The notes under the pieces were generated by a model, which searched no databases, was not told the DNA's origin, and worked only from the letters and a program-made list of their open reading frames with translations. Below, one piece after another: positions 10,227 to 18,936 of a stretch of 64,000 bases of DNA. Numbering within the stretch: position 1 is the first letter of the stretch; each line of letters starts with the position of its first letter. The translations under genes and the position numbers were made by a program. Source of the DNA: Candidatus Mycobacterium methanotrophicum (lineage in GTDB: Bacteria > Actinomycetota > Actinomycetes > Mycobacteriales > Mycobacteriaceae); NCBI RefSeq assembly GCF_023515995.1, contig NZ_CP097320.1, positions 3,410,001 to 3,474,000 on the forward strand, in the 5' to 3' direction.

Positions 10227-11567
10227 GTGTCCGCTGTCGAACAGAGTCGCCACCTCGCGACCGAGGTCCCCGGTCCGGCATCGCGGGAGCTGACCAAGCG
10301 CAGGGCCGCGGCGGTGTCGCGCGGCGTCGGAACCAGCATGCCGGTCTTCGCGGCCCGCGCCGCCGGCGGCATCCTCGAGGACGTCGACGGCAACCGGTTC
10401 ATCGACCTGGGTTCGGGGATCGCGGTGACCACGATCGGCAGCTCCGCACCTCGTGTCGTCGACGCGGTGCGCGCCCAGGTCGCCGACTTCACCCACACCT
10501 GCTTCATGGTGACGCCCTACCAGCAGTACGTCGCCGTCGCCGAACACCTCAACCGGCTCACGCCCGGCTCGGGTGCAAAACGCTCTGCGCTGTTCAACTC
10601 CGGCGCCGAGGCGGTGGAGAACGCCGTCAAGATCGCCCGGTCGTACACCCGCAAGCAGGCGGTGGTGGCGTTCGACCACGCCTATCACGGCCGCACCAAC
10701 ATGGCGATGGCGCTGACCGCCAAGTCGATGCCGTACAAGAGCGGATTCGGGCCGTTCGCGCCGGAGATCTACCGGGCGCCGCTGTCCTACCCGTACCGCG
10801 ACGGGCTGATTGACAAGGGACTGGCCACCGACGGCGAGCGGGCCGCGCAGCGCGCCATCGACGTCATCGCCAAGCAGGTCGGCGCGGAGAACCTGGCCGC
10901 CGTCGTCATTGAGCCCATCCAGGGCGAAGGCGGCTTCATCGTTCCGGCAGAGGGATTCCTGCCCGCGCTGCTGGACTGGTGCCGACGGCATGACGTGGTC
11001 TTCGTCGCCGACGAGGTGCAAAGCGGCGTCGCGCGGACCGGCAAGTGGTTCGCCTGCGAACACGAAGGCGTCGAGCCCGACTTGGTCTGCATCGCGAAGG
11101 GAATCGCCGACGGGCTTCCGCTGTCGGCCGTCACCGGCCGCGCCGAGATCATGGACGCCCCGCACTCCAGCGGCGTCGGCGGCACGTTCGGTGGTAACCC
11201 GCTCGCCTGCGCGGCTGCGCTGGCCACCATCGAGACCATCGAGGCCGACGGGCTGCTGGAGCGGGCCCGCCAGATCGAACGGCTGATGAAGGACCGGCTG
11301 CTTGCGCTGCAGGCCGCCGACGATCGGATCGGCGATGTGCGTGGCCGTGGCGCGATGATCGCCGTCGAGTTCGTGAAAAGCGACACCGCCGAGCCTGACG
11401 CCGCGCTGACCAGCGCGTTGGCCGCCGCCGCGGTGGCGGCCGGCGTCATCGTGCTGACGGCGGGCACATTCGGCAACGTCGTGCGCTTCCTGCCGCCGCT
11501 GACGATCAGCGACGGGCTTCTCGCCGAGGGCCTCGACGTTGTGGCCGGGGTGCTGGCCGGGCTGTAG
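10227..11567 (+). CDS. gabT: 4-aminobutyrate aminotransferase
   Basis: PLP-dependent class III aminotransferase that converts GABA to succinic semialdehyde. 446 aa from GTG. Seen: glycine-rich cofactor site (NSGAEAVENAVKIAR), acidic PLP contact (VFVADEVQSG), and the Schiff-base lysine in VCIAKGIADGLP. Gene order matches Rv2589 gabT followed by the Rv2590 (fadD9) orthologue. Confidence 0.93.
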   Translation: MSAVEQSRHLATEVPGPASRELTKRRAAAVSRGVGTSMPVFAARAAGGILEDVDGNRFIDLGSGIAVTTIGSSAPRVVDAVRAQVADFTHTCFMVTPYQQYVAVAEHLNRLTPGSGAKRSALFNSGAEAVENAVKIARSYTRKQAVVAFDHAYHGRTNMAMALTAKSMPYKSGFGPFAPEIYRAPLSYPYRDGLIDKGLATDGERAAQRAIDVIAKQVGAENLAAVVIEPIQGEGGFIVPAEGFLPALLDWCRRHDVVFVADEVQSGVARTGKWFACEHEGVEPDLVCIAKGIADGLPLSAVTGRAEIMDAPHSSGVGGTFGGNPLACAAALATIETIEADGLLERARQIERLMKDRLLALQAADDRIGDVRGRGAMIAVEFVKSDTAEPDAALTSALAAAAVAAGVIVLTAGTFGNVVRFLPPLTISDGLLAEGLDVVAGVLAGL

Positions 11568-11670
11568 CTAGTCCCACCCTCCGGCCCGTGACCGATGAGG
11601 CAGATGAGGACCAAGCCGCCCGCCTGCACCGGCAGTGGCCGATTTCACGTCGCGTTTCGCGTTCGGCAGG

Positions 11671-11754
11671 AATATAGTTAGCTTCGCTAACGTAGTAATT
11701 TCCGGGCGCAGCGTCGCGCCGCCAAGTTTTCAGGCGCAGCGTCGCGCCGCCAAG
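11671..11754 (+). promoter_or_regulatory. Putative car promoter: inverted-repeat operator and direct repeat
   Basis: GTTAGC (11677-11682) and GCTAAC (11686-11691) form a perfect inverted repeat separated by 3 nt and overlap a -10-like TATAGT. This resembles a TetR-type operator on the promoter. It is not a standard IdeR box because the half-site spacing differs. A 22-bp direct repeat (GGCGCAGCGTCGCGCCGCCA plus AG) follows at 11705-11726 and 11733-11754, between this site and the car start. Confidence 0.45.
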
Positions 11755-11786
11755 ATTTCCCGATTCACACGTTGCGAGGTTGCTTT

Positions 11787-14700
11787 ATGTCGATTGATGC
11801 CCAGTACCTAGCCGCCAACGACCCGCAGTTCGCCGCTGCGCGGCCCGACGAGGCCGTCAGCGCCGCCGTCGAGAACGCCGGGACACGGCTCCCACAGGTG
11901 GTCAAGGCGGTGCTGGAGGGCTACCCAGACCGGCCGGCGCTGGGACAACGCGCCGTCGAGCTGGTCAAGGACCCGCAGACCGGACGCACGTCAGCCAAGC
12001 TGCTCCCCTGGTTCGACACCATCTCCTACGGCGAGCTGGCCGACCGGGTCGACGCGGTGTCTCGCGCCCTGGCCGACGGTGTCGTGGCGGTCGGTGACCG
12101 GGTCTGTCTGCTCGGCTTCACCAGCGTCGACTACACCAGCATCGACATCGCGCTCGGCCGTATCGGCGCGGTGTCGGTTCCGCTGCAGACCAGCGCGGCA
12201 ACCGCGCAGTTGCTGCCGATCGTCACCGAGACCCAACCCACGGTCCTGGTGGCCGGCGCCGACTACCTGTCCGACGCGGTCGACCTGATCGTCGGCGCGG
12301 CCGAAGCCGGCGACGCCCCCGCACGGCTGGTGATCTTCGACTACCGCAGCGAGGTCGACGACCACCGCGAGGCGCTGCAGGCCGCCCACGAGCGGCTGGC
12401 CGACATCGCACTGGCCATCGACACGCTCAACGAGGTCCGCGAGCGCGGCGCCGGGCTGCCGGCGGCGCCGGCGTTTGAGGCCGACGAGTCCGAAGACCCG
12501 TTGGCGCTGCTGGTCTACACCTCCGGCAGCACCGGCGCGCCCAAGGGCGCGATGTACCCGCAGAGCAACGTCGCCAAAATGTGGAACCGCTCGACCAAGA
12601 ACTGGTTTGGGCCCAGCGCCGCCTCGATCACCGTCAACTTCATGCCGATGAGCCACGTGATGGGCCGCGGCATCCTCTACGGCACGCTCGGCAACGGCGG
12701 CACCGCGTACTTCGCCGCCAAGAGCGACCTGTCGACGCTGCTGGAGGATCTGCGTCTGGTGCGGCCCACCGAGTTGAACTTCGTCCCGCGCATCTGGGAA
12801 ATGCTCTACGACGAGTACCAAAGCGAGGTGGGGCGCGGCGCCGCAGAGTCGGACGTGATGGCGGAGTTCAGGCAGCACCTCCTCGGCGGGCGCTACATCT
12901 TCGCGATGACGGGCTCGGCGCCGACCTCTCCCGAGTTGCGGGCCTGGGTCGAGTCGCTGCTCGAGATGCACCTGCTGGACGGTTACGGCTCCACCGAGGC
13001 CGGCATGGTCTTGTTCGACGGCGAAATTCGGCGTCCGCCGGTGCTCGACTACCAGCTGGTCGACGTGCCGGACCTGGGCTATTTTGCCACCGACCGCCCC
13101 CATCCGCGCGGCGAGTTGCTGCTCAAGACGCAGAACATGTTCCCCGGCTACTACAAGCGGGCCGAAACCACCGCCGACGTCTTCGACGACGACGGCTACT
13201 ACCGGACCGGCGACGTCTTCGCCGAGGTTGCCCCTGACCGGCTGGTGTATGTCGATCGCCGCAACAACGTCTTGAAGCTCGCGCAGGGCGAATTCGTCGC
13301 CTTGGCGAAGCTGGAGGCGGTGTTCGGCAACAGCCCGCTGGTCCGCCAGATCTACCTCTACGGCAACAGCGCGCAGCCTTACCTGCTGGCCGTCGTGGTG
13401 CCGACCGACGTGAACACGTCGAAGGCAGCGATCGCCGAGTCGCTGCAGCAGGCCGCCCGGCAGGCCGGTCTGCAGTCCTACGAGGTGCCGCGCGACTTCA
13501 TCATCGAGGCAACGCCTTTCAGCCTGGAGAACGGTCTGCTGACCGGGATCCGCAAGCTGGCGTGGCCCAAGCTGAAGCAGCGTTACGGCGAGCGCCTCGA
13601 ACAGCTCTACGCCGACTTGGCCGAAGGCCAGGCCAACGAGTTGACCGAACTGCGCCGCAGCGGCGCGCGGGCGCCGGCGCTGCAGACCGTCAGCCGGGCC
13701 GCGGCCGCCATGCTGGGCGCCGCGAAGTCCGACCTGACACCCGACGCCCACTTCACTGATTTGGGCGGAGACTCGTTGTCCGCGTTGACATTCGGCAACC
13801 TGTTGCACGAGATTTTCGACGTCGACGTGCCGGTGGGCGTGATCGTCAGCCCGGCCAACGACCTGGCGGCGGTCGCCGACTACGTCGAGGGCCAGCGGCA
13901 GGGCGCCAAGCGGCCGTCGTTTGCGAGCGTGCACGGCCGCGGCGCGGTGCAGGTGCACGCCGCCGACCTGACGCTGGACAAGTTCATCGACGAGGCCACG
14001 CTGGCCGCCGCGGCCGACCTGCCGCAGCCCAGCCGCGAGGTGCGGACCGTGTTGTTGACCGGGGCGACCGGCTTCCTGGGCCGCTACCTGGCGCTGCAAT
14101 GGCTCGAGCGGATGAACTTCGTCGACGGCAAGGTGATCGCGCTGGTGCGAGCCCGCTCGGATGAGGACGCTCGTGCGCGGCTGGACAAGACTTTCGGCGT
14201 GGGCTCTGCTCACGGCGGCCCGACGCTGCTCGAGCACTACCGGCAGCTGGCGGCCAACCACCTCGAGGTCGTTGCGGGCGACAAGGGCGAAGCCAACCTC
14301 GGCCTGGACCCGCAGACCTGGCAGCGGCTGGCCGACACCGTCGACCTGATCGTCGACCCCGCGGCTCTGGTCAACCACGTGCTGCCGTACAGCGAGCTGT
14401 TCGGCCCCAATGCGCTGGGCACCGCCGAGCTGGTCAAGCTGGCGCTGACCGGCAAGATCAAGCCCTACACCTACGTGTCGACGATCGGCGTGGGCGATCA
14501 GACGGCGCCGGGCACGTTCGTCGAGGACGCCGACATCCGTCGGATCAGCCCGACGCGGGCGGTCAACGACACCTACGCCAACGGTTACGGCAACAGCAAG
14601 TGGGCCGGCGAGGTGCTGCTGCGCGAGGCCAACGACCGGTGCGGGCTGCCGGTCGCGGTGTTCCGCTGCGACATGATCCTGGCCGACACCAGCTATGCGG

Positions 14701-15245
14701 GCCAGCTGAACCTGCCGGACATGTTCACCCGGCTGATGCTCAGCCTGGTCGCCGCCGGTATCGCGCCCGGATCGTTCTACGAGCTGGACAGCGAGGGCAG
14801 GCGGCAGCGCGCGCACTACGACGGCCTGCCGGTCGAGTTCGTCGCCGAGGCGATCTCGGAGCTGGGCGCGCGGGCAGTGGACGGTTTCCAGACCTACCAC
14901 GTGATGAACCCGTACGACGACGGCGTCGGCCTCGACGAGTACGTCGACTGGCTGATCGATGCCGGCTACTCGATCCAGCGGGTCGGCGACTACGCCACCT
15001 GGTTGCAACGGTTCGAGACCACGCTGCGGGCCCTGCCGCAGCGGCAGCGCCAGTACTCGCTCCTGCCGCTGCTGCACAACTACCGGCGGCCCGACAAGCC
15101 GATCAACGGGTCGATGGCGCCGACGGACCGGTTCCGCGCGGCGGTGCAAGAGGCGAAAATCGGGCCGGACAAAGACATTCCCCACGTCTCGGCGCCGATC
15201 ATCGTCAAGTACGCCACCGACCTGCAGTTGCTCGGGCTGCTGTAG
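11787..15245 (+). CDS. car: Carboxylic acid reductase (adenylation, carrier and reductase domains)
   Basis: Reduces carboxylic acids to aldehydes with ATP and NADPH; orthologue of Rv2590 (fadD9). 1152 aa. Adenylation domain about 1-640 ([18 protein letters not shown]); carrier domain about 650-730 with the phosphopantetheine serine in [12 protein letters not shown]; reductase domain from about 755 with the NADP Rossmann motif [14 protein letters not shown] and Tyr-x-x-x-Lys in YGNSKWAGE. The ATG at 11787 is preferred over an in-frame TTG at 11772. Needs a phosphopantetheinyl transferase encoded elsewhere. Confidence 0.95.
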   Translation: MSIDAQYLAANDPQFAAARPDEAVSAAVENAGTRLPQVVKAVLEGYPDRPALGQRAVELVKDPQTGRTSAKLLPWFDTISYGELADRVDAVSRALADGVVAVGDRVCLLGFTSVDYTSIDIALGRIGAVSVPLQTSAATAQLLPIVTETQPTVLVAGADYLSDAVDLIVGAAEAGDAPARLVIFDYRSEVDDHREALQAAHERLADIALAIDTLNEVRERGAGLPAAPAFEADESEDPLALLVYTSGSTGAPKGAMYPQSNVAKMWNRSTKNWFGPSAASITVNFMPMSHVMGRGILYGTLGNGGTAYFAAKSDLSTLLEDLRLVRPTELNFVPRIWEMLYDEYQSEVGRGAAESDVMAEFRQHLLGGRYIFAMTGSAPTSPELRAWVESLLEMHLLDGYGSTEAGMVLFDGEIRRPPVLDYQLVDVPDLGYFATDRPHPRGELLLKTQNMFPGYYKRAETTADVFDDDGYYRTGDVFAEVAPDRLVYVDRRNNVLKLAQGEFVALAKLEAVFGNSPLVRQIYLYGNSAQPYLLAVVVPTDVNTSKAAIAESLQQAARQAGLQSYEVPRDFIIEATPFSLENGLLTGIRKLAWPKLKQRYGERLEQLYADLAEGQANELTELRRSGARAPALQTVSRAAAAMLGAAKSDLTPDAHFTDLGGDSLSALTFGNLLHEIFDVDVPVGVIVSPANDLAAVADYVEGQRQGAKRPSFASVHGRGAVQVHAADLTLDKFIDEATLAAAADLPQPSREVRTVLLTGATGFLGRYLALQWLERMNFVDGKVIALVRARSDEDARARLDKTFGVGSAHGGPTLLEHYRQLAANHLEVVAGDKGEANLGLDPQTWQRLADTVDLIVDPAALVNHVLPYSELFGPNALGTAELVKLALTGKIKPYTYVSTIGVGDQTAPGTFVEDADIRRISPTRAVNDTYANGYGNSKWAGEVLLREANDRCGLPVAVFRCDMILADTSYAGQLNLPDMFTRLMLSLVAAGIAPGSFYELDSEGRRQRAHYDGLPVEFVAEAISELGARAVDGFQTYHVMNPYDDGVGLDEYVDWLIDAGYSIQRVGDYATWLQRFETTLRALPQRQRQYSLLPLLHNYRRPDKPINGSMAPTDRFRAAVQEAKIGPDKDIPHVSAPIIVKYATDLQLLGLL

Positions 15246-15270
15246 CCCCGCTGAGCAGACGCGCCGGCGG

Positions 15271-15918
15271 TCAAGCCGGGTGGCTGCTGGCGTCGGCGCG
15301 TCGCCGGCGGAACAAGCGGCTCTTTTCGTGCCGGCCCTCCTGCGGCGCCGCGTAGGTCGGGGCGTCTGGGGACACCGCCGGTACGGCGTAAGCGGCGGAG
15401 GTGTCCGCCTGCGGCGCGGGCTCATGCTTCAGCGCGTGTTCCAGATCGCGTGCCGTGCGGACCGACATGCGCGCCAACGCCGCCCCGCCCAGGAAGACGA
15501 TCAGCGCGCCGAGGCCGGAGAAGTAGACGATCTCGAGCAGGGCCCGCTTGGCGTCCGTCGCGCCGATCGGGTGACCGACGTCGCCGAGGCGCAACGTCGA
15601 CGCCAGCGTCCGGCCGACGACGAACCATGCCCCGCCGATAGCGGCGAACCAGCCACCGAGCATCCCAGTGGCGCGGTTTCCCGAGATCAGCAGCAAAACG
15701 CCGCCCGCTGCGGCGATGACGCCGGGAAGCACCTCGAGCCAGGCGCGCGCCGCGCTCCAGGCCCAAGCCTGGTCGGGGGTGTACGCGAAATTGAAGTAGG
15801 GCCCGACGAAGGGGATCAACGCTCCCCATGCGCCGAGGATGATCAGTAGCAATCCGCTTACCGCGCCGCGGCTGCGCGGCATGTGCAGGCTGCCGAATCC
15901 CGACCGCGATTCAGTCAT
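15271..15918 (-). CDS. Four-helix membrane protein, unknown function
   Basis: 215 aa from the ATG at 15918, chosen because AGGAGA precedes it at normal spacing; an open frame extends upstream to 15945. About four hydrophobic helices (AVSGLLLIILGAWGALIPF; VLPGVIAAAGGVLLLI; MLGGWFAAIGGAWFVVG; GLGALIVFLGGAALARM) and a cytoplasmic tail of about 70 residues that is Ala/Pro-rich and then basic. Family not recognised; probably mycobacterial. Convergent with car, with 25 nt between the stops. Confidence 0.6.
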   Translation of the reverse strand: MTESRSGFGSLHMPRSRGAVSGLLLIILGAWGALIPFVGPYFNFAYTPDQAWAWSAARAWLEVLPGVIAAAGGVLLLISGNRATGMLGGWFAAIGGAWFVVGRTLASTLRLGDVGHPIGATDAKRALLEIVYFSGLGALIVFLGGAALARMSVRTARDLEHALKHEPAPQADTSAAYAVPAVSPDAPTYAAPQEGRHEKSRLFRRRRADASSHPA

Positions 15919-16073
15919 TACGAGTCTCCTCATGCAGTTGGACACCGAAGTGTCAAGCGCGTGCTGAATACCCGCACGCGCTGGTGTTATAACCGGAAAC
16001 CGTTCCTAAGCACGGCGGCCGCTCAAGCCGCGGATCCGACACCGGCAAGCAGCGGTGCGGCAACTTGTGCCAC

Positions 16074-16331
16074 TCAGTAGCGGTACCGCGCCTTGAGGAT
16101 CTTGATTTCTTCGTCGTTTGCTCGGTACACCAGCCGGTGCTCGTCGTCGACGCGGCGGGACCAATATCCTGACAGCTCGCCTCTCAGCGGTTCTGGTTTG
16201 CCGATCCCGGTGAAGGGTTCCCGTTGGATCTCTGCGATGAGACGAACGATGCGGCGGGCGGTCTTGCGGGCGGAGGCCAGCCAGAACAGGAAGTCCTCCC
16301 AGCCGCCGGAGTCGAAGTGGACGCTTCTCAC
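16074..16331 (-). CDS. yoeB: YoeB-family toxin (RelK-like mRNA interferase)
   Basis: 85 aa; ribosome-dependent endoribonuclease of the Txe/YoeB family. Seen: [20 protein letters not shown], the family core with catalytic Glu/Arg, and HRLVYRA; it ends in ARYRY like other YoeB proteins. Start GTG at 16331 overlaps the preceding small yefM-like gene by 4 nt (GTGA). All recognisable YoeB motifs are intact. Confidence 0.9.
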   Translation of the reverse strand: MRSVHFDSGGWEDFLFWLASARKTARRIVRLIAEIQREPFTGIGKPEPLRGELSGYWSRRVDDEHRLVYRANDEEIKILKARYRY

Positions 16332-16468
16332 TTTTCGCCGCCGGCCATCTCCCGCAGCTCGTCTATAGGAGTGGTGACCGTGGCGTCCCCGGCCTTGTCC
16401 CTGGCGACGGCTTGCATCAGCCGCCTGGCGTTCTCCGGAGAGCGCAGTAAGTAGACAGGCGCCCTCAC
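16328..16468 (-). CDS. YefM C-terminal (toxin-neutralising) domain only
   Basis: 46 aa, too short for most gene finders. The sequence ([20 protein letters not shown] ... [11 protein letters not shown]) corresponds to the C-terminal half of the YefM/RelJ antitoxin; full-length members are about 90 aa and begin with a Phd-type DNA-binding domain that is missing here. The GTG start overlaps the stop of the upstream DUF433 gene by 4 nt, and its own stop overlaps yoeB by 4 nt. I infer that it still neutralises YoeB, while DNA binding comes from the upstream protein. It could instead be translated only at low level. Confidence 0.8.
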   Translation of the reverse strand: MRAPVYLLRSPENARRLMQAVARDKAGDATVTTPIDELREMAGGEK

Positions 16469-16878
16469 CCGCGCAGGGCCTGCTGGGCGGCGGCGGACGC
16501 CGCCCGGCCACGCTCGTACTCGGCCTCGTTGTGCTCGATCTCTGCGTCGATCTCGTCGCGGTGCTCGCCGTAGTAGGCGACTGCCGCCTCCACCAGCCCG
16601 GCCGGGATCTGCAGGTACTCGGCGGCCTCGGTAATAGACCCGTCGTTGTCGCGGACCGTCGCGACGGCCTCCCAGACATCCAGCCCGCGACCGACCAGGC
16701 TCGCCCGCCGCCCGCTTGGTCCGTCGACAAACTGGATCAACGGATGCGCATCGTGGCGCAGGCCTTCCTCGACGTAGCGCTGCGCGAGGGTGCGTTCAGG
16801 CATATGAGCGCGACGCGCCCGCTCGCTGAGTCGCTGCCGCATCCCCGGAGCTAGTCGCAAGGTGTAGTGATCGGCCAC
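16465..16878 (-). CDS. DUF433-type antitoxin/regulator
   Basis: 137 aa from GTG. The N-terminal 40 residues look like a ribbon-helix-helix segment ([20 protein letters not shown]); residues about 60-115 are a DUF433 helix-turn-helix ([20 protein letters not shown]); the tail is acidic then Ala-rich. Such proteins are usually antitoxins paired with PIN-type toxins (VapB45 kind). Here the downstream partner is a YefM tail plus YoeB instead. Its stop codon TGA overlaps the next start. The GTGTCAC repeats lie 20-70 nt upstream of its start and are its likely operator. Confidence 0.8.
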   Translation of the reverse strand: MADHYTLRLAPGMRQRLSERARRAHMPERTLAQRYVEEGLRHDAHPLIQFVDGPSGRRASLVGRGLDVWEAVATVRDNDGSITEAAEYLQIPAGLVEAAVAYYGEHRDEIDAEIEHNEAEYERGRAASAAAQQALRG

Positions 16879-16895
16879 GCACTTACCGTACTATG

Positions 16896-16946
16896 CCGTG
16901 TCACACCGTGTCACACCGTGTCACACCGTGTCACACCGTGTCACGC
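16896..16946. promoter_or_regulatory. Five 10-bp tandem repeats between divergent TA operons
   Basis: CCGTGTCACA is repeated with a period of exactly 10 bp. GTGTCAC units start at 16898, 16908, 16918, 16928 and 16938. The first four contain the odd palindrome GTGTCACAC. The array lies between the leftward DUF433 operon (start 16878) and the rightward vapB (start 17043). One helical turn per repeat suits an array of repressor dimers on one face of the DNA. Confidence 0.65.
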
Positions 16947-17042
16947 TATGGTACGAAGTTCGCCTACTGGCACGCGTTCGAATCTGGGACTTGGCACGCG
17001 CCGCGGCAAACGTGTGCAGGCAGTGTGGGCTATCGTAGACAC

Positions 17043-17279
17043 ATGCGATTGCACATTACTGTCGATGATGCGCTCGTGGCCGAGCTCGACAGGCGAGCCG
17101 GTAGCCGGCGACGAAGTGCATTTATCGCAGAGTTGCTGCGCCGCGGGGTTGAGGACGAGCGTCGATGGGACGACATCGAGGCAGCGCTGGGGGCCATCCC
17201 CGACCGGGGCCACGAATGGGATGACGACCCCGGCGCCTGGGTCCGCGACCAGCGTGCCGGCCAACGTCGCAGCGGCTGA
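17043..17279 (+). CDS. vapB: VapB-type antitoxin
   Basis: 78 aa from the ATG at 17043; the open frame continues upstream through the GTGTCAC repeats but that part is not protein-like. Ribbon-helix-helix start MRLHITVDDALVAELDRRAG, then RSAFIAELLRRG, with a C-terminal acidic/Trp tail (EWDDDPGAWVRDQR) that would bind the toxin. Directly followed, after 1 nt, by a vapC interrupted by another gene, so it may now be an orphan antitoxin. Confidence 0.85.
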   Translation: MRLHITVDDALVAELDRRAGSRRRSAFIAELLRRGVEDERRWDDIEAALGAIPDRGHEWDDDPGAWVRDQRAGQRRSG

Positions 17280-17280
17280 C

Positions 17281-18172
17281 GTGGCGAGGGTGCTGCTCGA
17301 CTCGACGGTACTGATCGATGCCCTGCGCGGCCGGCCAGCCGCGGACCGACTGCGCGCCCTGCGCCGCCGCGGCGACGAGCCGTGGACGTGTGCGATCTCG
17401 GTCGAGGAAATCTGGCGAGGCGTGGTTCCCGGCGAAGAAACAGCAGCACGACGCCTGGTGCGCGGCCTGCGGTGCGCGCCGCTGGGCGCAGCCGAAGGGG
17501 TTCTCGCTGGTGGGTGGCGCCGCCAGTTCGCCGCTCGGGGGATCACACTTCATCAGGCCGACTGCCTGATCGCTAAAACCGCGCTCATCCTGATGACCTT
17601 CCTGGCTGTCCTGTCCGGTCTCGGACTGGTGCTCGCCGGGCCGGCCGCAGCGTCCACGATGCCCGCATGCTGTTACAGCCCGGCCAGCCGCTGGGATGAG
17701 CGCTGCGTAGGCGCGCGCTTCTCTATGGCGCCCGGCACGGAAAGCGACGACCCCGGCACGTGGGGCGGCTACTCGCCGTGGCAGGGCGACTGCCAGGAAG
17801 TCGGGCCGAACTTCAGCCAGCCCGGCTACACAAGCGGGCGCGCCCCTACAGCGGTGGTGCAGGCGGCGCGATACAAAAGCGGCCCGGCTGTCCCTCCGGC
17901 CCCAGCGCCTGGGCCGCCCCCGATGTGCCTGCCGATCGACCCCACACCTATCCCCCACTTGGCTTACGCGCCCTGCGGGTGGACCAAAGAAGCTGACGGG
18001 CACTGGCACGCCCCCTGGAACCTGTGACGGTCAGTTGAGGATTTCCCTCATCAGTTCGGCCATGGCGGCAGCGGCGGCTGCCGCCGCGATCGGGGCTCGC
18101 CTCGCGACGGGCAATCCCGCCGACTTCCCGATGGACGACATCACGGTCGAGCACTGGCCTGTCGGTCGGTGA
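17281..18172 (+). pseudogene. vapC: vapC toxin split by a secreted-protein gene
   Basis: The N-terminal part (17281 to about 17574, GTG start) has the PIN motif VLLDSTVLIDALRG, the glutamate in SVEEIWRG and the ADCLIA motif. There the reading passes in frame into a secreted protein. The missing VapC C terminus is found at 18062-18172 (IGARLATGNPADF ... EHWPVGR, TGA stop). About 480 bp therefore separates two halves that together make one normal PIN protein of about 130 aa. Activity is unlikely because the last acidic PIN residue region is detached. Confidence 0.85.
17593..18027 (+). CDS. Secreted protein inserted in vapC
   Basis: 144 aa if read from the ATG at 17593. The signal peptide may begin earlier: KTALILMTFLAVLSGLGLVL is a typical n- plus h-region, and its Lys directly follows the vapC sequence, so its own start codon may have been lost at the junction. 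The mature part has cysteines at CCYSP, WDERC, GDC, MCLP and CGWT and is Pro-rich. Resembles small mycobacterial secreted proteins; family not recognised. It could be expressed as a VapC fusion or from the internal ATG. Confidence 0.6.
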   Translation: MTFLAVLSGLGLVLAGPAAASTMPACCYSPASRWDERCVGARFSMAPGTESDDPGTWGGYSPWQGDCQEVGPNFSQPGYTSGRAPTAVVQAARYKSGPAVPPAPAPGPPPMCLPIDPTPIPHLAYAPCGWTKEADGHWHAPWNL

Positions 18173-18192
18173 CGGTTCATTCGACGACGCCG

Positions 18193-18224
18193 TCGGCGCG
18201 CAGCAGGAACGGCTCGCATACCTC
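18193..18224 (-). repeat. Stray fragment of the ruvB 3' end
   Basis: Reads on the minus strand as [11 protein letters not shown], matching the [12 protein letters not shown] segment of ruvB at about 19049-19084, with AACGGCTCGCATACCTCTTC shared exactly on the plus strand. A short duplicated piece of the neighbouring ruvB lies between the vapC tail and the next vapC stop. It marks a duplication or recombination at the ruvB 3' end. Confidence 0.65.
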
Positions 18225-18235
18225 TTCGGCCGTCG

Positions 18236-18646
18236 TCAGCCGGGGATGACCTCAAAGCGGGTCCGGCCGTGGATGCGATAGATGCGAAAGTCATTGTCCA
18301 GGGTGAAGATTCGCCGTTCGCCGCGTGCTTCGGCCAGCGCGACGAGGGTGGCGTCGGCGAGGTCCATCGGCCGGTCGGCGTACTTGGCCATCAGTGCGGC
18401 ACTACGTTCGAGCACAGCTAGCGAAAGTTCGGCGATGTCGAGCCGCTTGCTCAGCAGCAGCTTCCAGAGGGCGTGCTGGCCGGCCGCGCCGCCGGCTCGG
18501 CCCAGCACGTACATCGCCTCGGTGAACGCCGGCCAGGTGGTGACCAGGGGCAACGCCAGCGTCCGCAAGGCCAGTGCGCATGTCTCATGGTCGGCTTCGT
18601 CGGCATCGATGATCGCGATCAGCGGACCGGCGTCGGTGAGGGTCAC
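18236..18646 (-). CDS. vapC: VapC-type PIN toxin
   Basis: 136 aa from a GTG overlapping the vapB stop by 4 nt. PIN-domain ribonuclease: first acid in VTLTDAGPLIAII, the Glu in TTWPAFTEAMYVLG, the acid in DLADATLVALAEARG and the last in IFTLDNDFRIYR. All four acidic positions are present, so it is probably active. Pairs with the preceding vapB. Confidence 0.9.
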   Translation of the reverse strand: MTLTDAGPLIAIIDADEADHETCALALRTLALPLVTTWPAFTEAMYVLGRAGGAAGQHALWKLLLSKRLDIAELSLAVLERSAALMAKYADRPMDLADATLVALAEARGERRIFTLDNDFRIYRIHGRTRFEVIPG

Positions 18647-18888
18647 CGACTGCGCTGGCGGTCGGTGAGGATGTCGGTGAACGCCGTGCCGGTCCGGCGG
18701 GCCCTTCCGCCACCGCCACGGATCACCCCTAGCACGTCGGCGAAGTCCTCGTGGCCACCGCTGCTCAGCAGCAGGTCGGCGCGCTCGGCGGCCGCGCGCC
18801 GAATGAACTCGGAGAGCGACTCGCCAGCAACCGCGGCGGCACACTGCAGTCGCTTCTCTAGCTCGGGACTTAACCGAATGGTCTTCAC
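18643..18888 (-). CDS. vapB: VapB-type antitoxin
   Basis: 81 aa. N-terminal ribbon-helix-helix (MKTIRLSPELEKRLQCAAAV ... SEFIRRAAAERADLLL) and a C-terminal toxin-binding tail rich in Arg/Gly. Overlaps the vapC GTG by 4 nt. Lies directly upstream of the ruvB 3' end and is transcribed in the same direction. Confidence 0.87.
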   Translation of the reverse strand: MKTIRLSPELEKRLQCAAAVAGESLSEFIRRAAAERADLLLSSGGHEDFADVLGVIRGGGGRARRTGTAFTDILTDRQRSR

Positions 18889-18936
18889 GCCACCAACGTA
18901 ACACGCTGAGCAGTGAACGTGACACAGGTTGCGCGG

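Noticed and set aside
11677..11691. IdeR iron box upstream of car
   Set aside because: The half-sites GTTAG/CTAAC are reminiscent, but the centre is CTTCG and the 19-bp consensus spacing is not met; car is not a known iron-regulated gene.
11991..15425. Minus-strand frame of 1144 codons opposite car
   Set aside because: Mirror of the carboxylic acid reductase reading frame; no start signal and no domain.
16896..16946. CRISPR array from the regularly repeated GTGTCAC units
   Set aside because: Units are contiguous 10-mers without spacers; no cas genes in the window. An operator array fits better.
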